Positions 32,867 through 43,243 of a DNA stretch of 64,000 bases are shown here, in pieces. Within the stretch, counting starts at the first letter, position 1. Each line of letters begins with the position of its first letter. Location of the stretch: NCBI GenBank assembly GCA_016125035.1, contig WGMN01000001.1, forward strand, positions 36,617 to 100,616. Reading direction: 5' to 3'. The notes under the pieces are model-generated. The model made no database searches, had not been told where the DNA came from, and saw nothing but the letters and a program-made list of their open reading frames with translations. The position numbers were made by a program, and so were the translations under genes. The DNA is from Pseudomonadota bacterium (lineage in GTDB: Bacteria; Pseudomonadota; Alphaproteobacteria; UBA2136; UBA6156).

Positions 32867-33112
32867 TTAGTTGCCGGGCTCGGCCACCGGGTAGGTGGGG
32901 GCAGCAGGCTTGGCGCTTGCAGCCTTGCTTTCCATCTTGCCGGACTTCTTGGCTTCAGCCTTGGCCTTGTGCGCCTTTTTGTGGGCCTTGTGGTGGGCCT
33001 TGGCGGCGGTCTTTTCAGCCGCGGGCTTGGCAGCGTCGGCGGCGAAGGACGGCATGGCAACGGCAGAGGCCATGACTGCCACGGCGACGGCGGCGAGGAT
33101 AGGGGTCTTCAT
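32867..33112 (-). CDS. Small secreted Lys/Ala/His-rich protein
   Basis: 81 aa: signal peptide (MKTPILAAVAVAVMASAVAMPSFA), then an Ala/Lys/His repeat region ('KAHHKAHKKAHKAKAEAKK') and a Pro-rich end. It closely resembles in design the product at 52759. Polycationic, so it may bind polyanions in the envelope or metal through His; no family recognised. It has its own terminator. Confidence 0.65.
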   Translation of the reverse strand: MKTPILAAVAVAVMASAVAMPSFAADAAKPAAEKTAAKAHHKAHKKAHKAKAEAKKSGKMESKAASAKPAAPTYPVAEPGN

Positions 33113-33252
33113 AGGGAGGTCTTTCTTGGTTGGTTGGGTAACGTGCTTGCAGCGTAGGCCCGCCAAGGCCATGCCAGCAAGAGAGGAGAGTGGGGAGGAG
33201 CGGGGCAAATTGCGGCGGGGTGTAAGTGTGGCGTCAGCCCCCGCTGGAAGCC

Positions 33253-33282
33253 AAAAAAAACGGCGGGCCCCAAAGCCCGCCG
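33253..33282 (-). terminator. Terminator of the LTPEQR-repeat gene
   Basis: Minus strand: acggcgggc-tttgg-ggcccgccgt then T8. Confidence 0.85.
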
Positions 33283-33298
33283 TGTGCCTGCTTGGCGC

Positions 33299-33796
33299 TT
33301 ATTGCGCCGCCGGGACGGCGGGAGCCGCGTTGGCGCCGGCGCGGTGCTCGCGCATCTTCTCCACCGCTTGCTGGCGTTGTTCGGGGGTCATCGCCTGGAA
33401 CTTCTCGCGGCGCTCTTCCATTTTGGCTTTGGCCGCCTCGCGTTGCTCGGGGGTCATCGCGTCGAATTTTTCCTTACGTTCTTCCATGCGTTGCTTCATG
33501 GCGTCGCGTTGTTCGGGCGTCATTGACTGGAACTTCTCGCGGCGCTCTTGCATGCGTTGCTTCATCGCGTCGCGTTGCTCTGGCGTCATCGCGTCCCACT
33601 TGGCTTTGCGGGCTTCCATGCGCTTTTGCATGGCGTCGCGTTGCTCCGGCGTGAGGTTTTCCATGCGGTGCATCATGCCTTCGCGCATCATCGGCGGGCG
33701 CGGCGCGCCTTCATCGCCAGCGGGGGCGGCATCTTGGGCAAACACCGGGGCGATGGCGGCAGTGGCCAGGGCAACGGCAAGCAGGGTGGACTTCAT
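33299..33796 (-). CDS. Periplasmic LTxxQ-repeat protein (Spy/CpxP-like motif)
   Basis: 165 aa. Signal peptide (MKSTLLAVALATAAIAPVFA), then five tandem 22-residue repeats starting (L/M)TPEQR and rich in Met/Lys/Arg/Glu, then an Ala/Pro tail. The LTxxQ motif is that of Spy/CpxP periplasmic chaperones, but true Spy has only two such motifs, so the repeated coiled design is unusual. It precedes atpC and follows atpD but is probably transcribed alone. Confidence 0.75.
   Translation of the reverse strand: MKSTLLAVALATAAIAPVFAQDAAPAGDEGAPRPPMMREGMMHRMENLTPEQRDAMQKRMEARKAKWDAMTPEQRDAMKQRMQERREKFQSMTPEQRDAMKQRMEERKEKFDAMTPEQREAAKAKMEERREKFQAMTPEQRQQAVEKMREHRAGANAAPAVPAAQ
33326..33655. repeat. Five 66-bp tandem coding repeats (LTPEQR)
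   Basis: Each 22-aa unit starts with LTPEQR or MTPEQR and ends with KF/KW. A period of 22 is three heptads plus one residue, compatible with a long helical rod. Confidence 0.8.
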
Positions 33797-33830
33797 GGAG
33801 GGGCTCCTCATTGGTTACGTTTTAAACATA

Positions 33831-33852
33831 AGTGCCCCCGGGCGGGGGCACA
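33831..33852 (-). terminator. Possible atpD terminator
   Basis: GTGCCCCC-gggc-GGGGGCAC, 36 bases after the atpD stop; only a weak T-rich tail follows, so this is tentative. Confidence 0.5.
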
Positions 33853-33887
33853 AGGCAGCATGGCACCGTATGTAAGGTGGCGGTTGG

Positions 33888-35384
<1,497 letters not shown>

Positions 35385-35555
35385 TTATTTCGCGCCGGAA
35401 CATGCCGGATTTGGCGGGGGGCGTCAAGCGCTTCGGCAGCCCCGGTGTGTAAAGACAAAGCATGTGGAAACCCGTGATTTTTTACAGGATTTTGTTTAGA
35501 CCGCGGTGGATGCGGAGGGTACGGTGGGAATGAAGATGAGTGAAGGGGTATGATT

Positions 35556-36110
35556 ATGAACCGTCAACAGTGGGTAATTGGAGGTGTGGCCGCGGTGATT
35601 GTGGCGGTGGGGGCTTATGCGTGGCTGCGCCACGATAACGGGGAACCGGTGCTGTCCAACCCGCCATATACCGGCATGGAACCGGCTGAAGGCGGTATTT
35701 CCGGCACCACCATGAGCAACCCTTCCTCCACCGCGTTGACGGTGGGGGAGATCAGCGAGAGCGCGATGGCCTCGGTCTCGGCGCCCATGCCGCTGAACCT
35801 GGGGGCAGTGCCGGGGCTGACCGGCGTGTGGGCCACCAGCGAGGAGGCCTGCGCCGACAAGAACTGGCACATTATGGACACCGCGGTGATGACCGATGCC
35901 AATGCCAGTTGCGATTTGAACAGCCTCTCCCAACAGGGAGATGGCACCTTGACCGTGGGCATGCAGTGCGCGCCGGAAGGCCACCCGGGCCAGGTGGCGC
36001 CGGAAACATGGAAGATTGACACCAGCCGGCTGGGCAGCAACGCGGTGAGCGTGAACCGCTACGGCCAGGGCACGGTGGAGTTGGTGCGTTGCGGGGCGGT
36101 GGGGTCTTGA
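35556..36110 (+). CDS. Membrane-anchored periplasmic hypothetical protein
   Basis: 184 aa. A single N-terminal membrane segment (WVIGGVAAVIVAVGAYAWL) with no clear cleavage site, then a Ser/Thr-rich spacer and a domain with four Cys (EACADKNW, ASCDLN, GMQCAPE, VRCGAV), probably two disulfides. Start 35556 is favoured because AAGGGG lies 8 bases upstream; ATG 35550 is possible. It ends in a heptamer array (H11) and is convergent with mpl. Confidence 0.65.
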   Translation: MNRQQWVIGGVAAVIVAVGAYAWLRHDNGEPVLSNPPYTGMEPAEGGISGTTMSNPSSTALTVGEISESAMASVSAPMPLNLGAVPGLTGVWATSEEACADKNWHIMDTAVMTDANASCDLNSLSQQGDGTLTVGMQCAPEGHPGQVAPETWKIDTSRLGSNAVSVNRYGQGTVELVRCGAVGS

Positions 36111-36152
36111 GTGACCAGTTACCTGTGAACAGTTACCCGTGACCAGTTAAGT
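36111..36152. repeat. Heptamer array H11 (GTGACCA/GTTACCT type), 6 units
   Basis: gtgacca/gttacct/gtgaaca/gttaccc/gtgacca/gttaagt: two heptamers alternate, giving a 14-bp superperiod. It fills the gap between convergent genes and contains the mpl stop codon on the minus strand. Confidence 0.9.
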
Positions 36153-37574
36153 GGCTGTGGATTCCAGGTGGTGGATGAGGAGAGGTGGCAGGCCGCCGAG
36201 ATCGCCCGAGGTGAGGAGCAGGATGACGTCATGGGGTTGTAGAAAACCGGTGAGGGTGCGGAGGTTTTGTTCTGCGTTGGTGGTGAGCGGGGTGACCGCG
36301 AGGTTTTGCGCTTGCAGGTGGGCGAGGATATCTGCCTGGGAAAGTTGCGCGTGGGTGGTGGCGCCGTGGGTGGGCGGCGGGTAGAGGAAGGTGTGGGCGG
36401 CGGGTTGGAAGAGATTATCGTACCAGCCGAGCGTGGCGCGGTTGCGCCAGCTGAAGGTGTGGGGCTCGAACACCACAATCAGGCGGCGGTTGGGGAAATG
36501 CAGGCGCATGGCGGCGATGGCGGAGGCGGCTTTATCACGCGAGGAACCGAAGCCCTCGTACACCGGGATGGGGCTGCGGGTGGTGAGTTTATCCATGCGG
36601 CGCACCACACCGGCGAAGGTGGCGAAGGCCTGTTGCAGTTGAGGGATGGTGGCGAGGTTGTGTTCCAGCAGCAGGGCGGCGGCGCCGACCATGTTCTGGA
36701 TGTTGTGCGCGCCGAGTTGAGTGGTGGTGAACTCACCCAAGGCTTTTCCGTTGTGCGTGAGGGTGAAGTGGGTGGTTTCGCCGTAGTGGATGTGGGTAGC
36801 GAGGTAGCCGGGTCGCGGGGTCGCGGGGGGCGCTTCGCTTAGGCCATAGGTGACCACGCGGCAGGGGGCGTTTTGGGTGAGGGCGAGGGCGTGTTGCTCA
36901 TCCGCACAAGCGACGAGGAGGCCATCCTTCGGCAGGGCGGCGATGAGGGTTTGGAAGGGCTTGAGGTAATCTGCCTGCGTGGGGAAGATGTTCACGTGGT
37001 CATGCAGCGCGGAGGTGAGCAGCACGGAGTGGGCGTTGTAATGGAGGAACTTGGCGGAAGGGTCGGTGTTGGAGGAGGGGTATTCGTCGCCCTCCAGGAT
37101 GAATTGCTTGGAGGTGCCGAGTTGGGCGTGGAGCGGCAGGTTTTTGGCCACCGCGCCGATGAAGTAGCCGGGGCTCTTCTTCGCCACCATGAGCGCCCAG
37201 GCCACCAGGGCGGTGGTGGTGGATTTGCCGTAGCTGCCCGCCACCACCAGGTTGGTGCGATTTTGCGTGAGGCTGGCGAGGACTTCCGGGTAGGATTGGA
37301 GCGGGATGCCGCTGGCTTCGGCGGCGGCGACCTCGGGATTTTCCGACGTGAGTTTGGCGTGCTTGCCGACGACGAGGAGGTTGGCGTCGGGCGGAATGTT
37401 GGCGGCGGCGTGGGGGGTGGAGACTTTGATGCCGTGTTTGGGCAGAATCTCGGACGCCGGGGGGTAGAAGCCTTCATCCGACCCCGTGACTTCCCAGCCC
37501 GCTTGCTTGAGGAGGAGCGCGGTGGCGCTCATGCCGATGCCGGCGATGCCGATGATGTGGGCTTTGTTTTGCAT
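36147..37574 (-). CDS. Mpl-like UDP-N-acetylmuramate:tripeptide ligase (Mur ligase family)
   Basis: 475 aa. N-terminal 'AHIIGIAGIGMSATALLLKQAGWEVTGSDE' is typical of MurC/Mpl. The P-loop reads 'AGSYGKSTTTAL' instead of the usual GTHGKTTT, and 'HDHVNIFPT' follows the Mpl pattern. Mpl reattaches recycled murein tripeptide to UDP-MurNAc. The altered P-loop leaves some doubt over exact activity. It lies 2 bp after the GNAT gene, forming atpG-GNAT-mpl. Confidence 0.78.
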   Translation of the reverse strand: MQNKAHIIGIAGIGMSATALLLKQAGWEVTGSDEGFYPPASEILPKHGIKVSTPHAAANIPPDANLLVVGKHAKLTSENPEVAAAEASGIPLQSYPEVLASLTQNRTNLVVAGSYGKSTTTALVAWALMVAKKSPGYFIGAVAKNLPLHAQLGTSKQFILEGDEYPSSNTDPSAKFLHYNAHSVLLTSALHDHVNIFPTQADYLKPFQTLIAALPKDGLLVACADEQHALALTQNAPCRVVTYGLSEAPPATPRPGYLATHIHYGETTHFTLTHNGKALGEFTTTQLGAHNIQNMVGAAALLLEHNLATIPQLQQAFATFAGVVRRMDKLTTRSPIPVYEGFGSSRDKAASAIAAMRLHFPNRRLIVVFEPHTFSWRNRATLGWYDNLFQPAAHTFLYPPPTHGATTHAQLSQADILAHLQAQNLAVTPLTTNAEQNLRTLTGFLQPHDVILLLTSGDLGGLPPLLIHHLESTAT

Positions 37575-37576
37575 GG

Positions 37577-38056
37577 CTATTCTTCCGCCAGGGCCTTTAA
37601 CTTTTCGCCGGTGAGACGGTAGACCGTCCATTCGTCCATGGCCTGTGCTCCCAGTTTTTCATAGAAGCCGATGGCGGATTTGTTCCAATCGAGCACCCAC
37701 CATTCCACACGACCACAATCCTCATCCATCGCGATTTTGGCGAGCTGGCGGAAGAACCCTTTGCCGATGCCGAGGTTGCGGTGTTTTTCACGGACGTAGA
37801 CGTCCTCAATATAAATGCCTGGCTTGCCAAGGAAGGTGGAGAAATTGAAGAAGTAGAGGGCAAAGCCCGCAGCTTCGCCGTTGACCTCTGCGATAAGGGC
37901 ACGGCTTTTGGGACTGTTACCGAACATGTGGCGGGTGAGTGTTGCTTCATCCGCCTTAACCTCGCTCAGCAGTTTTTCATAGTCGGCGAGCTCACGGATG
38001 AAGGTGAGGATGAGGGAGACATCGGCCTGGGTGGCAGGGCGATAGCTGACCGTCAT
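37577..38056 (-). CDS. GNAT family N-acetyltransferase
   Basis: 159 aa. Acetyl-CoA binding motif A 'IEDVYVREKHRNLGIGKGFFRQLAKIA' (~83-109) and N-terminal 'YRPATQADVSLILTFIRELADYE' resemble the spermidine/diamine acetyltransferase-like (SSAT) subgroup. The substrate is unknown. It sits 2 bp from both atpG and mpl, so it is cotranscribed with them. Confidence 0.85.
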   Translation of the reverse strand: MTVSYRPATQADVSLILTFIRELADYEKLLSEVKADEATLTRHMFGNSPKSRALIAEVNGEAAGFALYFFNFSTFLGKPGIYIEDVYVREKHRNLGIGKGFFRQLAKIAMDEDCGRVEWWVLDWNKSAIGFYEKLGAQAMDEWTVYRLTGEKLKALAEE

Positions 38057-38058
38057 GG

Positions 38059-38928
38059 CTAGAGCGCCTCGGCGCCGGAGATGATCTCGATGAGTTCCTT
38101 GGTGATGGTGGCCTGGCGGGTGCGGTTGTATTCCACCGAGAGCTTTTTGATCATCTCTCCCGCATTGCGGGTGGCGGAGTCCATCGCCGCCATGCGCGCG
38201 GCCTGCTCGGACGCTGAAGTTTCCAGCAGCGCGGCGAAGACCTGCATGTTGAGGTTGAGCGGCAGCAGGTGGGCGAGCACGGCTTCCTCGGACGGTTCGT
38301 ACTCCGGCATGTTGATGAGCTGGTGCTCGGCCGCGCCTTGCGGTTTGGCAAAGGGGATAAGTTGCGCGGTTTGCGGCACCTGGCTGAGCATGGAGATGAG
38401 CTGGCTGGACATGAGGTGCACTTCGTCTACCTGGCCGTCTTCAAAGCTCTTCAATGCCTGGGCGGCGATGGTTTGGGCGTGGGCGAACTCGACCGTGCGG
38501 CCCATATCGGTGTGCGAGGAGATAAGCAGGCCGGGGTGGTTGGACTTGAGGCCATCGCGGATTTTACGGCCCACCGCGACGAGCTGGATGGTGCGGCCTT
38601 TGGATTGTTGCTGCGCCACCCAGGCATCCGCTGCTTTAAGCAGGTTGCTGTTAAGGCTGCCGCACAGCCCCCTATCCGACCCCACGACGATAAGGCGCAC
38701 GGTTTTAACCTGTTTGCGCCCGGAGAGCAGCAGGTGGCCCGAGGTGCCGCTGGCGGCGGCGATGTTGCCCAAAATGGAGGCAAGATGGGCGGCGTAGGGG
38801 CGGGCGTTCTCTACCGCCGTGCGGGCACGGCGGACTTTGGCCGCGGCGACCATCTTCATCGTTTTGGTGATCTGGCGGGTGTTTTTGACCGACCGGATGC
38901 GGCCGCGCAGGGCTTTGAGACTGGGCAT
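38059..38928 (-). CDS. atpG: ATP synthase F1 gamma subunit
   Basis: 289 aa. N-terminal 'LRGRIRSVKNTRQITKTMKMVAAAKVRRA' and C-terminal 'ATRNAGEMIKKLSVEYNRTRQATITKELIEIISGAEAL' are the conserved coiled-coil rotor ends. It is separated from atpA by a chemoreceptor gene and an opposite-strand gene, and is followed directly by GNAT and mpl. Confidence 0.97.
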   Translation of the reverse strand: MPSLKALRGRIRSVKNTRQITKTMKMVAAAKVRRARTAVENARPYAAHLASILGNIAAASGTSGHLLLSGRKQVKTVRLIVVGSDRGLCGSLNSNLLKAADAWVAQQQSKGRTIQLVAVGRKIRDGLKSNHPGLLISSHTDMGRTVEFAHAQTIAAQALKSFEDGQVDEVHLMSSQLISMLSQVPQTAQLIPFAKPQGAAEHQLINMPEYEPSEEAVLAHLLPLNLNMQVFAALLETSASEQAARMAAMDSATRNAGEMIKKLSVEYNRTRQATITKELIEIISGAEAL

Positions 38929-39079
38929 GGCGAGGTTTTAGCATAGGGCGGATGGGATGGAAAGAGCGTGAATGGGCAGGTTGACCGGAAGCTTACCAGG
39001 GGGTGATTTGGCATTGCGGGGGAGAAAACGTAAGTGTACTTATTGGTACACCATGGCAACCAACAAAAGGAGAACGACC

Positions 39080-39385
39080 ATGAAAACCGTAACCAAAATA
39101 ATTGCCGCCGCCGCGGTGATGGTGGGAGCAAGCGTGGCGCTGGCCGCGCCGGCCAACGCCGACAGCCTGCATGTTTCGCTGAATCTGGGAGCGCCGGTGG
39201 CCTACGTGTCCCCTGCCCCGCGCCCGGTGGTTTACCAGACCGTTGCCTACCGTGTGGTGCCCGCGCCGACCCACGTGGTGTACCGCCAGGTGGCCTACCG
39301 TGGCCCGCGCCACGACTGGCGCCGTGAAGCGTGGGAACACCACGACAACCACGGCCCGCGCCGTGTGGCTTACGGCTACCGGTAA
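39080..39385 (+). CDS. Small secreted Tyr/Val/Pro-rich protein
   Basis: 101 aa: signal peptide (MKTVTKIIAAAAVMVGASVALAAPANA), then repeated 'VVYxxVAYR' segments and a basic His/Arg tail. AAAGGAGA precedes the ATG. Resembles small cell-surface or periplasmic YXXX proteins in pattern only; function unknown. Its TAA stop is the first base triplet of a heptamer array (H12). Confidence 0.65.
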   Translation: MKTVTKIIAAAAVMVGASVALAAPANADSLHVSLNLGAPVAYVSPAPRPVVYQTVAYRVVPAPTHVVYRQVAYRGPRHDWRREAWEHHDNHGPRRVAYGYR

Positions 39386-39410
39386 TGGGTAATCGGTGGT
39401 CGGGAATCGG
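39383..39410. repeat. Heptamer array H12, 4 units, starting at a stop codon
   Basis: taatggg/taatcgg/tggtcgg/gaatcgg. The first three bases are the TAA of the preceding gene. Confidence 0.75.
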
Positions 39411-39467
39411 GGCGGCTACGCCGCTGAGGCTGAGGCCACTGTTGATTATCTAGTTACCGGAAAGAGG

Positions 39468-39506
39468 ATGGCGGCCTTGGGGCCGCCATTTTTGCCTCTT
39501 TTTTTC
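39468..39506 (+). terminator. Terminator after the 39080 gene
   Basis: atggcggcc-ttgg-ggccgccat, then TTTTgcctcTTTTTTT. Confidence 0.85.
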
Positions 39507-39535
39507 CAACGCCTGGCCAACCAACGGGATAAGTG

Positions 39536-40882
39536 CTAGGCGCGGGAAACTTGTGAGAACAGGTGCTTGTACGAGCTTTCCACCTCGTGCGTGGTGGTGT
39601 GGGCCTGGGTCATGGCATCGGCGATGTCGGTCATGCCGCGGGAGATCTGCTCCACCGCCTGGTTGATCTGCGTGGCGGCGGCGTTTTGCTCGTGCGTGGC
39701 GGAGCTGATCTCGTTCGCCTGGTACTCGATGGCGGTGACGAAGGCGCGGATCTCTTCCATTTGCTGGGAAAGTTCCTCGACGCTGCCGACCAGCGCGCCG
39801 ACCGAGGTTTGGATCTCGCCGGTGCTGTCGGTGGTGTGTTTGGCGAGTTTGCGCACTTCGTCGGCCACCACGGCGAAGCCGCGCCCGGCATCGCCGGCGC
39901 GGGCGGCCTCGATGGCGGCGTTGAGCGCCAGCAGGTTGGTTTGCTCGGAGATGCCTTCGATGACCGTGACCATTTGCTTGATCTGTCCGGCGCCGTGTTG
40001 CAGCGACTGCATGTTGGCGTGCGATTTTTCCACAATTTCGCGGATTTCCACCGTCTTCTTGGCGGTTTCGTCCACCCGTTCCGCGATATGATTGACCGCG
40101 GTGGTGAACTGCGCCATGGAGGCCGCCACTTCGTGCACCGCGGCAGACTCGCTCTCCACCGTGGAATTGACGCGGTTGACGTTGGTGACGACGTTCTGGT
40201 TGGCGGTGCCGACCTGCTGCACAGAGGCTGAAATGCCGGACATTTGCCGGTTGAGATTGCTGCGGATGAACAGCAGCCCCCCCACCAACAGCACGAACAT
40301 GGTGCCGACCGTGCCGAGTTGGATGTGGTTCATCTCGGTGATGCGCGCGGTTTCCGTTGCGACGTTGGCGGCGATGATCTCGCGGTATTTGTGGCCCAAG
40401 TCGGTCATGGAATCTTCATCCCCCTCCGAGCCGTGGAGGATATTGAGGGCTTTTTCGCGGTCACCGGCGGCGGCGGCTTTGAGGACACCATCAAAGTTGG
40501 CAAGGAACACCGTGGATTTTTCCATCAGCTCTTTTTCCACCGCCTCTTCTTGCGCGTTGAAGGTTTGCCCGGAGAAGGTTTTGAGCATGTCGGTGAACAG
40601 GCCGCGTTTTTCCAGCGCGTCGGCGCGCTGGGCCTTGACCTGTTCAGGGTCGCCGATGGAGAGGATCTGGTGCGCCATTTCGCGGCTGGCGAAGGCCATG
40701 CGGCTGGTGATGGACTGCATCATCGACTGCTTTTCAACCTGGTATTTGCGGGTGACGCCGGCCTGGGTCTGGAACTCGATGAGTGCCAGGTTGACGGCGC
40801 TGCCGCCCACGAACACCACCAAGGTGTAGACAAGCATGACCAGCAGCATTTGGCGGAAGGTGACTTTTTGCAGGAAGGACAT
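39536..40882 (-). CDS. Methyl-accepting chemotaxis protein
   Basis: 448 aa. Two membrane segments (~12-33 and ~193-212) bound a ~155-residue helical sensor domain; no obvious HAMP follows. The signalling tip '[37 protein letters not shown]' is complete. The ligand is unknown and no che genes are in the window. It interrupts the atpA-atpG order. Confidence 0.93.
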   Translation of the reverse strand: MSFLQKVTFRQMLLVMLVYTLVVFVGGSAVNLALIEFQTQAGVTRKYQVEKQSMMQSITSRMAFASREMAHQILSIGDPEQVKAQRADALEKRGLFTDMLKTFSGQTFNAQEEAVEKELMEKSTVFLANFDGVLKAAAAGDREKALNILHGSEGDEDSMTDLGHKYREIIAANVATETARITEMNHIQLGTVGTMFVLLVGGLLFIRSNLNRQMSGISASVQQVGTANQNVVTNVNRVNSTVESESAAVHEVAASMAQFTTAVNHIAERVDETAKKTVEIREIVEKSHANMQSLQHGAGQIKQMVTVIEGISEQTNLLALNAAIEAARAGDAGRGFAVVADEVRKLAKHTTDSTGEIQTSVGALVGSVEELSQQMEEIRAFVTAIEYQANEISSATHEQNAAATQINQAVEQISRGMTDIADAMTQAHTTTHEVESSYKHLFSQVSRA

Positions 40883-40976
40883 GGGCCGGCCTTTTGTTGT
40901 TCTTCTCTAGCCCCTACCCTAGCAGCAGGGTTAGCACCGGCGCGTGCGGATGTCTGCATCCTGCGCAGTTTACGTA

Positions 40977-41002
40977 GAAAAACCGGCCTTAAAGGCCGGT
41001 TG
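40977..41002 (-). terminator. atpA terminator
   Basis: Minus strand: accggcc-tttaa-ggccggt then TTTTctac, 22 bp after the atpA stop. Confidence 0.85.
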
Positions 41003-41023
41003 GTAGGATGTTGAACGTTGGAG

Positions 41024-42625
41024 CTATTTGCCCTTTGGCTTAGCCGCTTTGGGTTTGGCCTTGGTGCCGCCCTTCTGACGCGCCAGCAGCGTAGCGTCGG
41101 CCGGGTTGAAGCTGGCCTTGGCGGATTCCAGCGCCTTTTTCACGTCGGCTTCCAGGGCGTCGGTGAGTTCGCCCTTCTCCTCGATGCCATCGAGCAGCTT
41201 GGTGTAGGAGGAGCGCAGGATCTCCAGCATGTGCTCTTCGAACATGGTGACGTGCTTGGGCTCGATGTCATCGAGATACCCCTTGGTGCCGGCGTAGACG
41301 CCGATGACCTGCTCGGCCACGCGCAGCGGCTGGTATTGCTTTTGCTTGAGCAGCTCGGTGAGGCGTTCGCCGCGCGAGAGCAGCTTGCGGGTGCTTGCAT
41401 CCAGATCGGACGCGAATTGGCTGAAGGCTGCCATTTCGCGGTACTGGGCCAAATCCAGCCGCATGGTGCCGGCGAGTTTTTTCATCGCCTTGGTTTGCGC
41501 GGCACCGCCGACGCGGGACACCGACAGACCGACGTTAATGGCCGGGCGCACGCCGGAGAAGAACAGGTCACTCTCCAGGAAGATCTGGCCATCGGTGATG
41601 GAGATGACGTTGGTGGGGATGTAGGCCGAGACGTCGCCCGCTTGTGTTTCAATGATCGGCAGCGCGGTGAGTGAGCCCGCGCCCATGTCGTCGGACAGTT
41701 TGGCGGCGCGTTCCAAGAGGCGGCTGTGCAGGTAGAAGACGTCGCCCGGGTAGGCTTCGCGGCCCGGCGGGCGGCGCAGCAGCAGCGACATCTGGCGGTA
41801 GGCCACCGCCTGTTTGGAGAGGTCATCATAGACGATGAGCGCGTGCATGGCGTTGTCGCGGAAGTACTCGGCCATGGCGCAGCCGGCGTAGGGGGCGAGG
41901 AATTGCATCGGCGCAGGCTCGGACGCGGTGGCAGCGACGACGATGGTGTAATCGAGAGCACCGGCGGCACGCAGGCGTTCCACCACCTGGGCCACGGTGG
42001 AGCGTTTTTGGCCGATGGCGACGTAGACGCAGTAGACCGGCTTTTTGGTGGAGTGGGTTTTGGCCTGGTTGATGATGGCATCGATGGCCACCGCGGTTTT
42101 GCCGGTTTGGCGGTCACCGATGATCAGCTCACGCTGGCCGCGGCCGATGGGAACGAGGGCGTCGATGGCCTTCAAGCCTGTTTGCAGCGGCTCGTGCACG
42201 CTTTTGCGCTTGACGATGCCGGGCGCGATGACTTCCACCTTGGCGGTGAGTTTGGTTTTGAGCGGGCCGCGGCCATCGATGGGGTTGCCGAGGGCATCTA
42301 CCGTGCGGCCGAGAAGCTCTTTGCCGATGGGCACGGAGACGATCTCGCCGGTGCGCTTGACCACGTCGCCTTCCGCCACGCCGCGATCTGACCCGAACAC
42401 CACGCAGCCGACGTGGTCTTCTTCCAGGTTAAGGGCCATGCCTTTGATGTTGCCGGGGAAGGTGACCATCTCGCCCGCTTGCACGCCGGAAAGGCCGTAG
42501 ACGCGAGCCACGCCGTCGCCCACCGACAGCACGGTGCCGGCTTCTTCCGGTTTGGCGTCGACGGCGAAGCCTTCGATTTGCTGCTTGAGGATCTTGGTGA
42601 CTTCGCTGGCGCGGAGGTCGGTCAT
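41024..42625 (-). CDS. atpA: ATP synthase F1 alpha subunit
   Basis: 533 aa. '[15 protein letters not shown]' P-loop near 170, '[15 protein letters not shown]', '[12 protein letters not shown]'. AGGAGA precedes the ATG. The C-terminus has an extra Lys/Ala-rich tail ([15 protein letters not shown]). It is 27 bp downstream of atpH; this pair is the only intact piece of the F1 operon. Confidence 0.98.
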   Translation of the reverse strand: MTDLRASEVTKILKQQIEGFAVDAKPEEAGTVLSVGDGVARVYGLSGVQAGEMVTFPGNIKGMALNLEEDHVGCVVFGSDRGVAEGDVVKRTGEIVSVPIGKELLGRTVDALGNPIDGRGPLKTKLTAKVEVIAPGIVKRKSVHEPLQTGLKAIDALVPIGRGQRELIIGDRQTGKTAVAIDAIINQAKTHSTKKPVYCVYVAIGQKRSTVAQVVERLRAAGALDYTIVVAATASEPAPMQFLAPYAGCAMAEYFRDNAMHALIVYDDLSKQAVAYRQMSLLLRRPPGREAYPGDVFYLHSRLLERAAKLSDDMGAGSLTALPIIETQAGDVSAYIPTNVISITDGQIFLESDLFFSGVRPAINVGLSVSRVGGAAQTKAMKKLAGTMRLDLAQYREMAAFSQFASDLDASTRKLLSRGERLTELLKQKQYQPLRVAEQVIGVYAGTKGYLDDIEPKHVTMFEEHMLEILRSSYTKLLDGIEEKGELTDALEADVKKALESAKASFNPADATLLARQKGGTKAKPKAAKPKGK

Positions 42626-42652
42626 GGGGTTTGTTCTCCTTCTGGGTAAAAA

Positions 42653-43198
42653 TTAACGGGTTGCCGCCATTTGCAGGCGGGTTTTGAGGCGGGCGAGTTG
42701 GCCGGATACTGAAGCGTCCCACACCTGGCCGCCGTAGAGGGCGCGGAAGCCGCCGATGAGGCCCGGTTGGAGGGACTGCTCGACTTCCACCGAGGTGGCT
42801 TTGAGTTGGGCTTTGATGAGCGATTTGAGCGTGGTGAGTTGCTCCGGCGTAAAAGCGGTGGCGGTTTGCAGCTGCACGCGGGCCAGGCCGGCGGCGGCAT
42901 CGGCCAGCGACTGGAAGGCTTGAAGAACATCTGGCAGCAGGGCCAGGCGGTTGTTGGAGGCCAGCAGGTTAAGCGTGTTGGCCAGCAGGGCCGGAGCAGC
43001 CACGGCGCGCGCCATGGCGGTGGCCAGCTTGCTGCGTTGCGAGGGCTCGAGCCGGGGGTTGGTGAGCGCGGCGGCGATGGTGGCATCGGCCAGCGCAGCG
43101 GCCAGGGCAGACACCGGGGAAGTAAGCGCGGGCAGTTGCTTATGGGTTTGCGCCAGTTCGAACAGGGCTTTGGCGTAACGGAGAGCGGCGGTGGACAT
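42653..43198 (-). CDS. atpH: ATP synthase F1 delta subunit
   Basis: 181 aa. 'RYAKALFELAQTHKQL' at the N-terminus, 'LTTLKSLIKAQLKATSVEVEQSLQPGLIGGFRALYGGQVWDASVSGQLARLKTRLQ' near the end are typical of OSCP/delta. AAAAGGAAA precedes the start. It links F1 to the b subunits. Divergent from hemH across 45 bp. Confidence 0.95.
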   Translation of the reverse strand: MSTAALRYAKALFELAQTHKQLPALTSPVSALAAALADATIAAALTNPRLEPSQRSKLATAMARAVAAPALLANTLNLLASNNRLALLPDVLQAFQSLADAAAGLARVQLQTATAFTPEQLTTLKSLIKAQLKATSVEVEQSLQPGLIGGFRALYGGQVWDASVSGQLARLKTRLQMAATR

Positions 43199-43243
43199 AC
43201 TTGTTTCCTTTTACGCGGCGGTTTTTGCATGGTAGGAGGGTGG

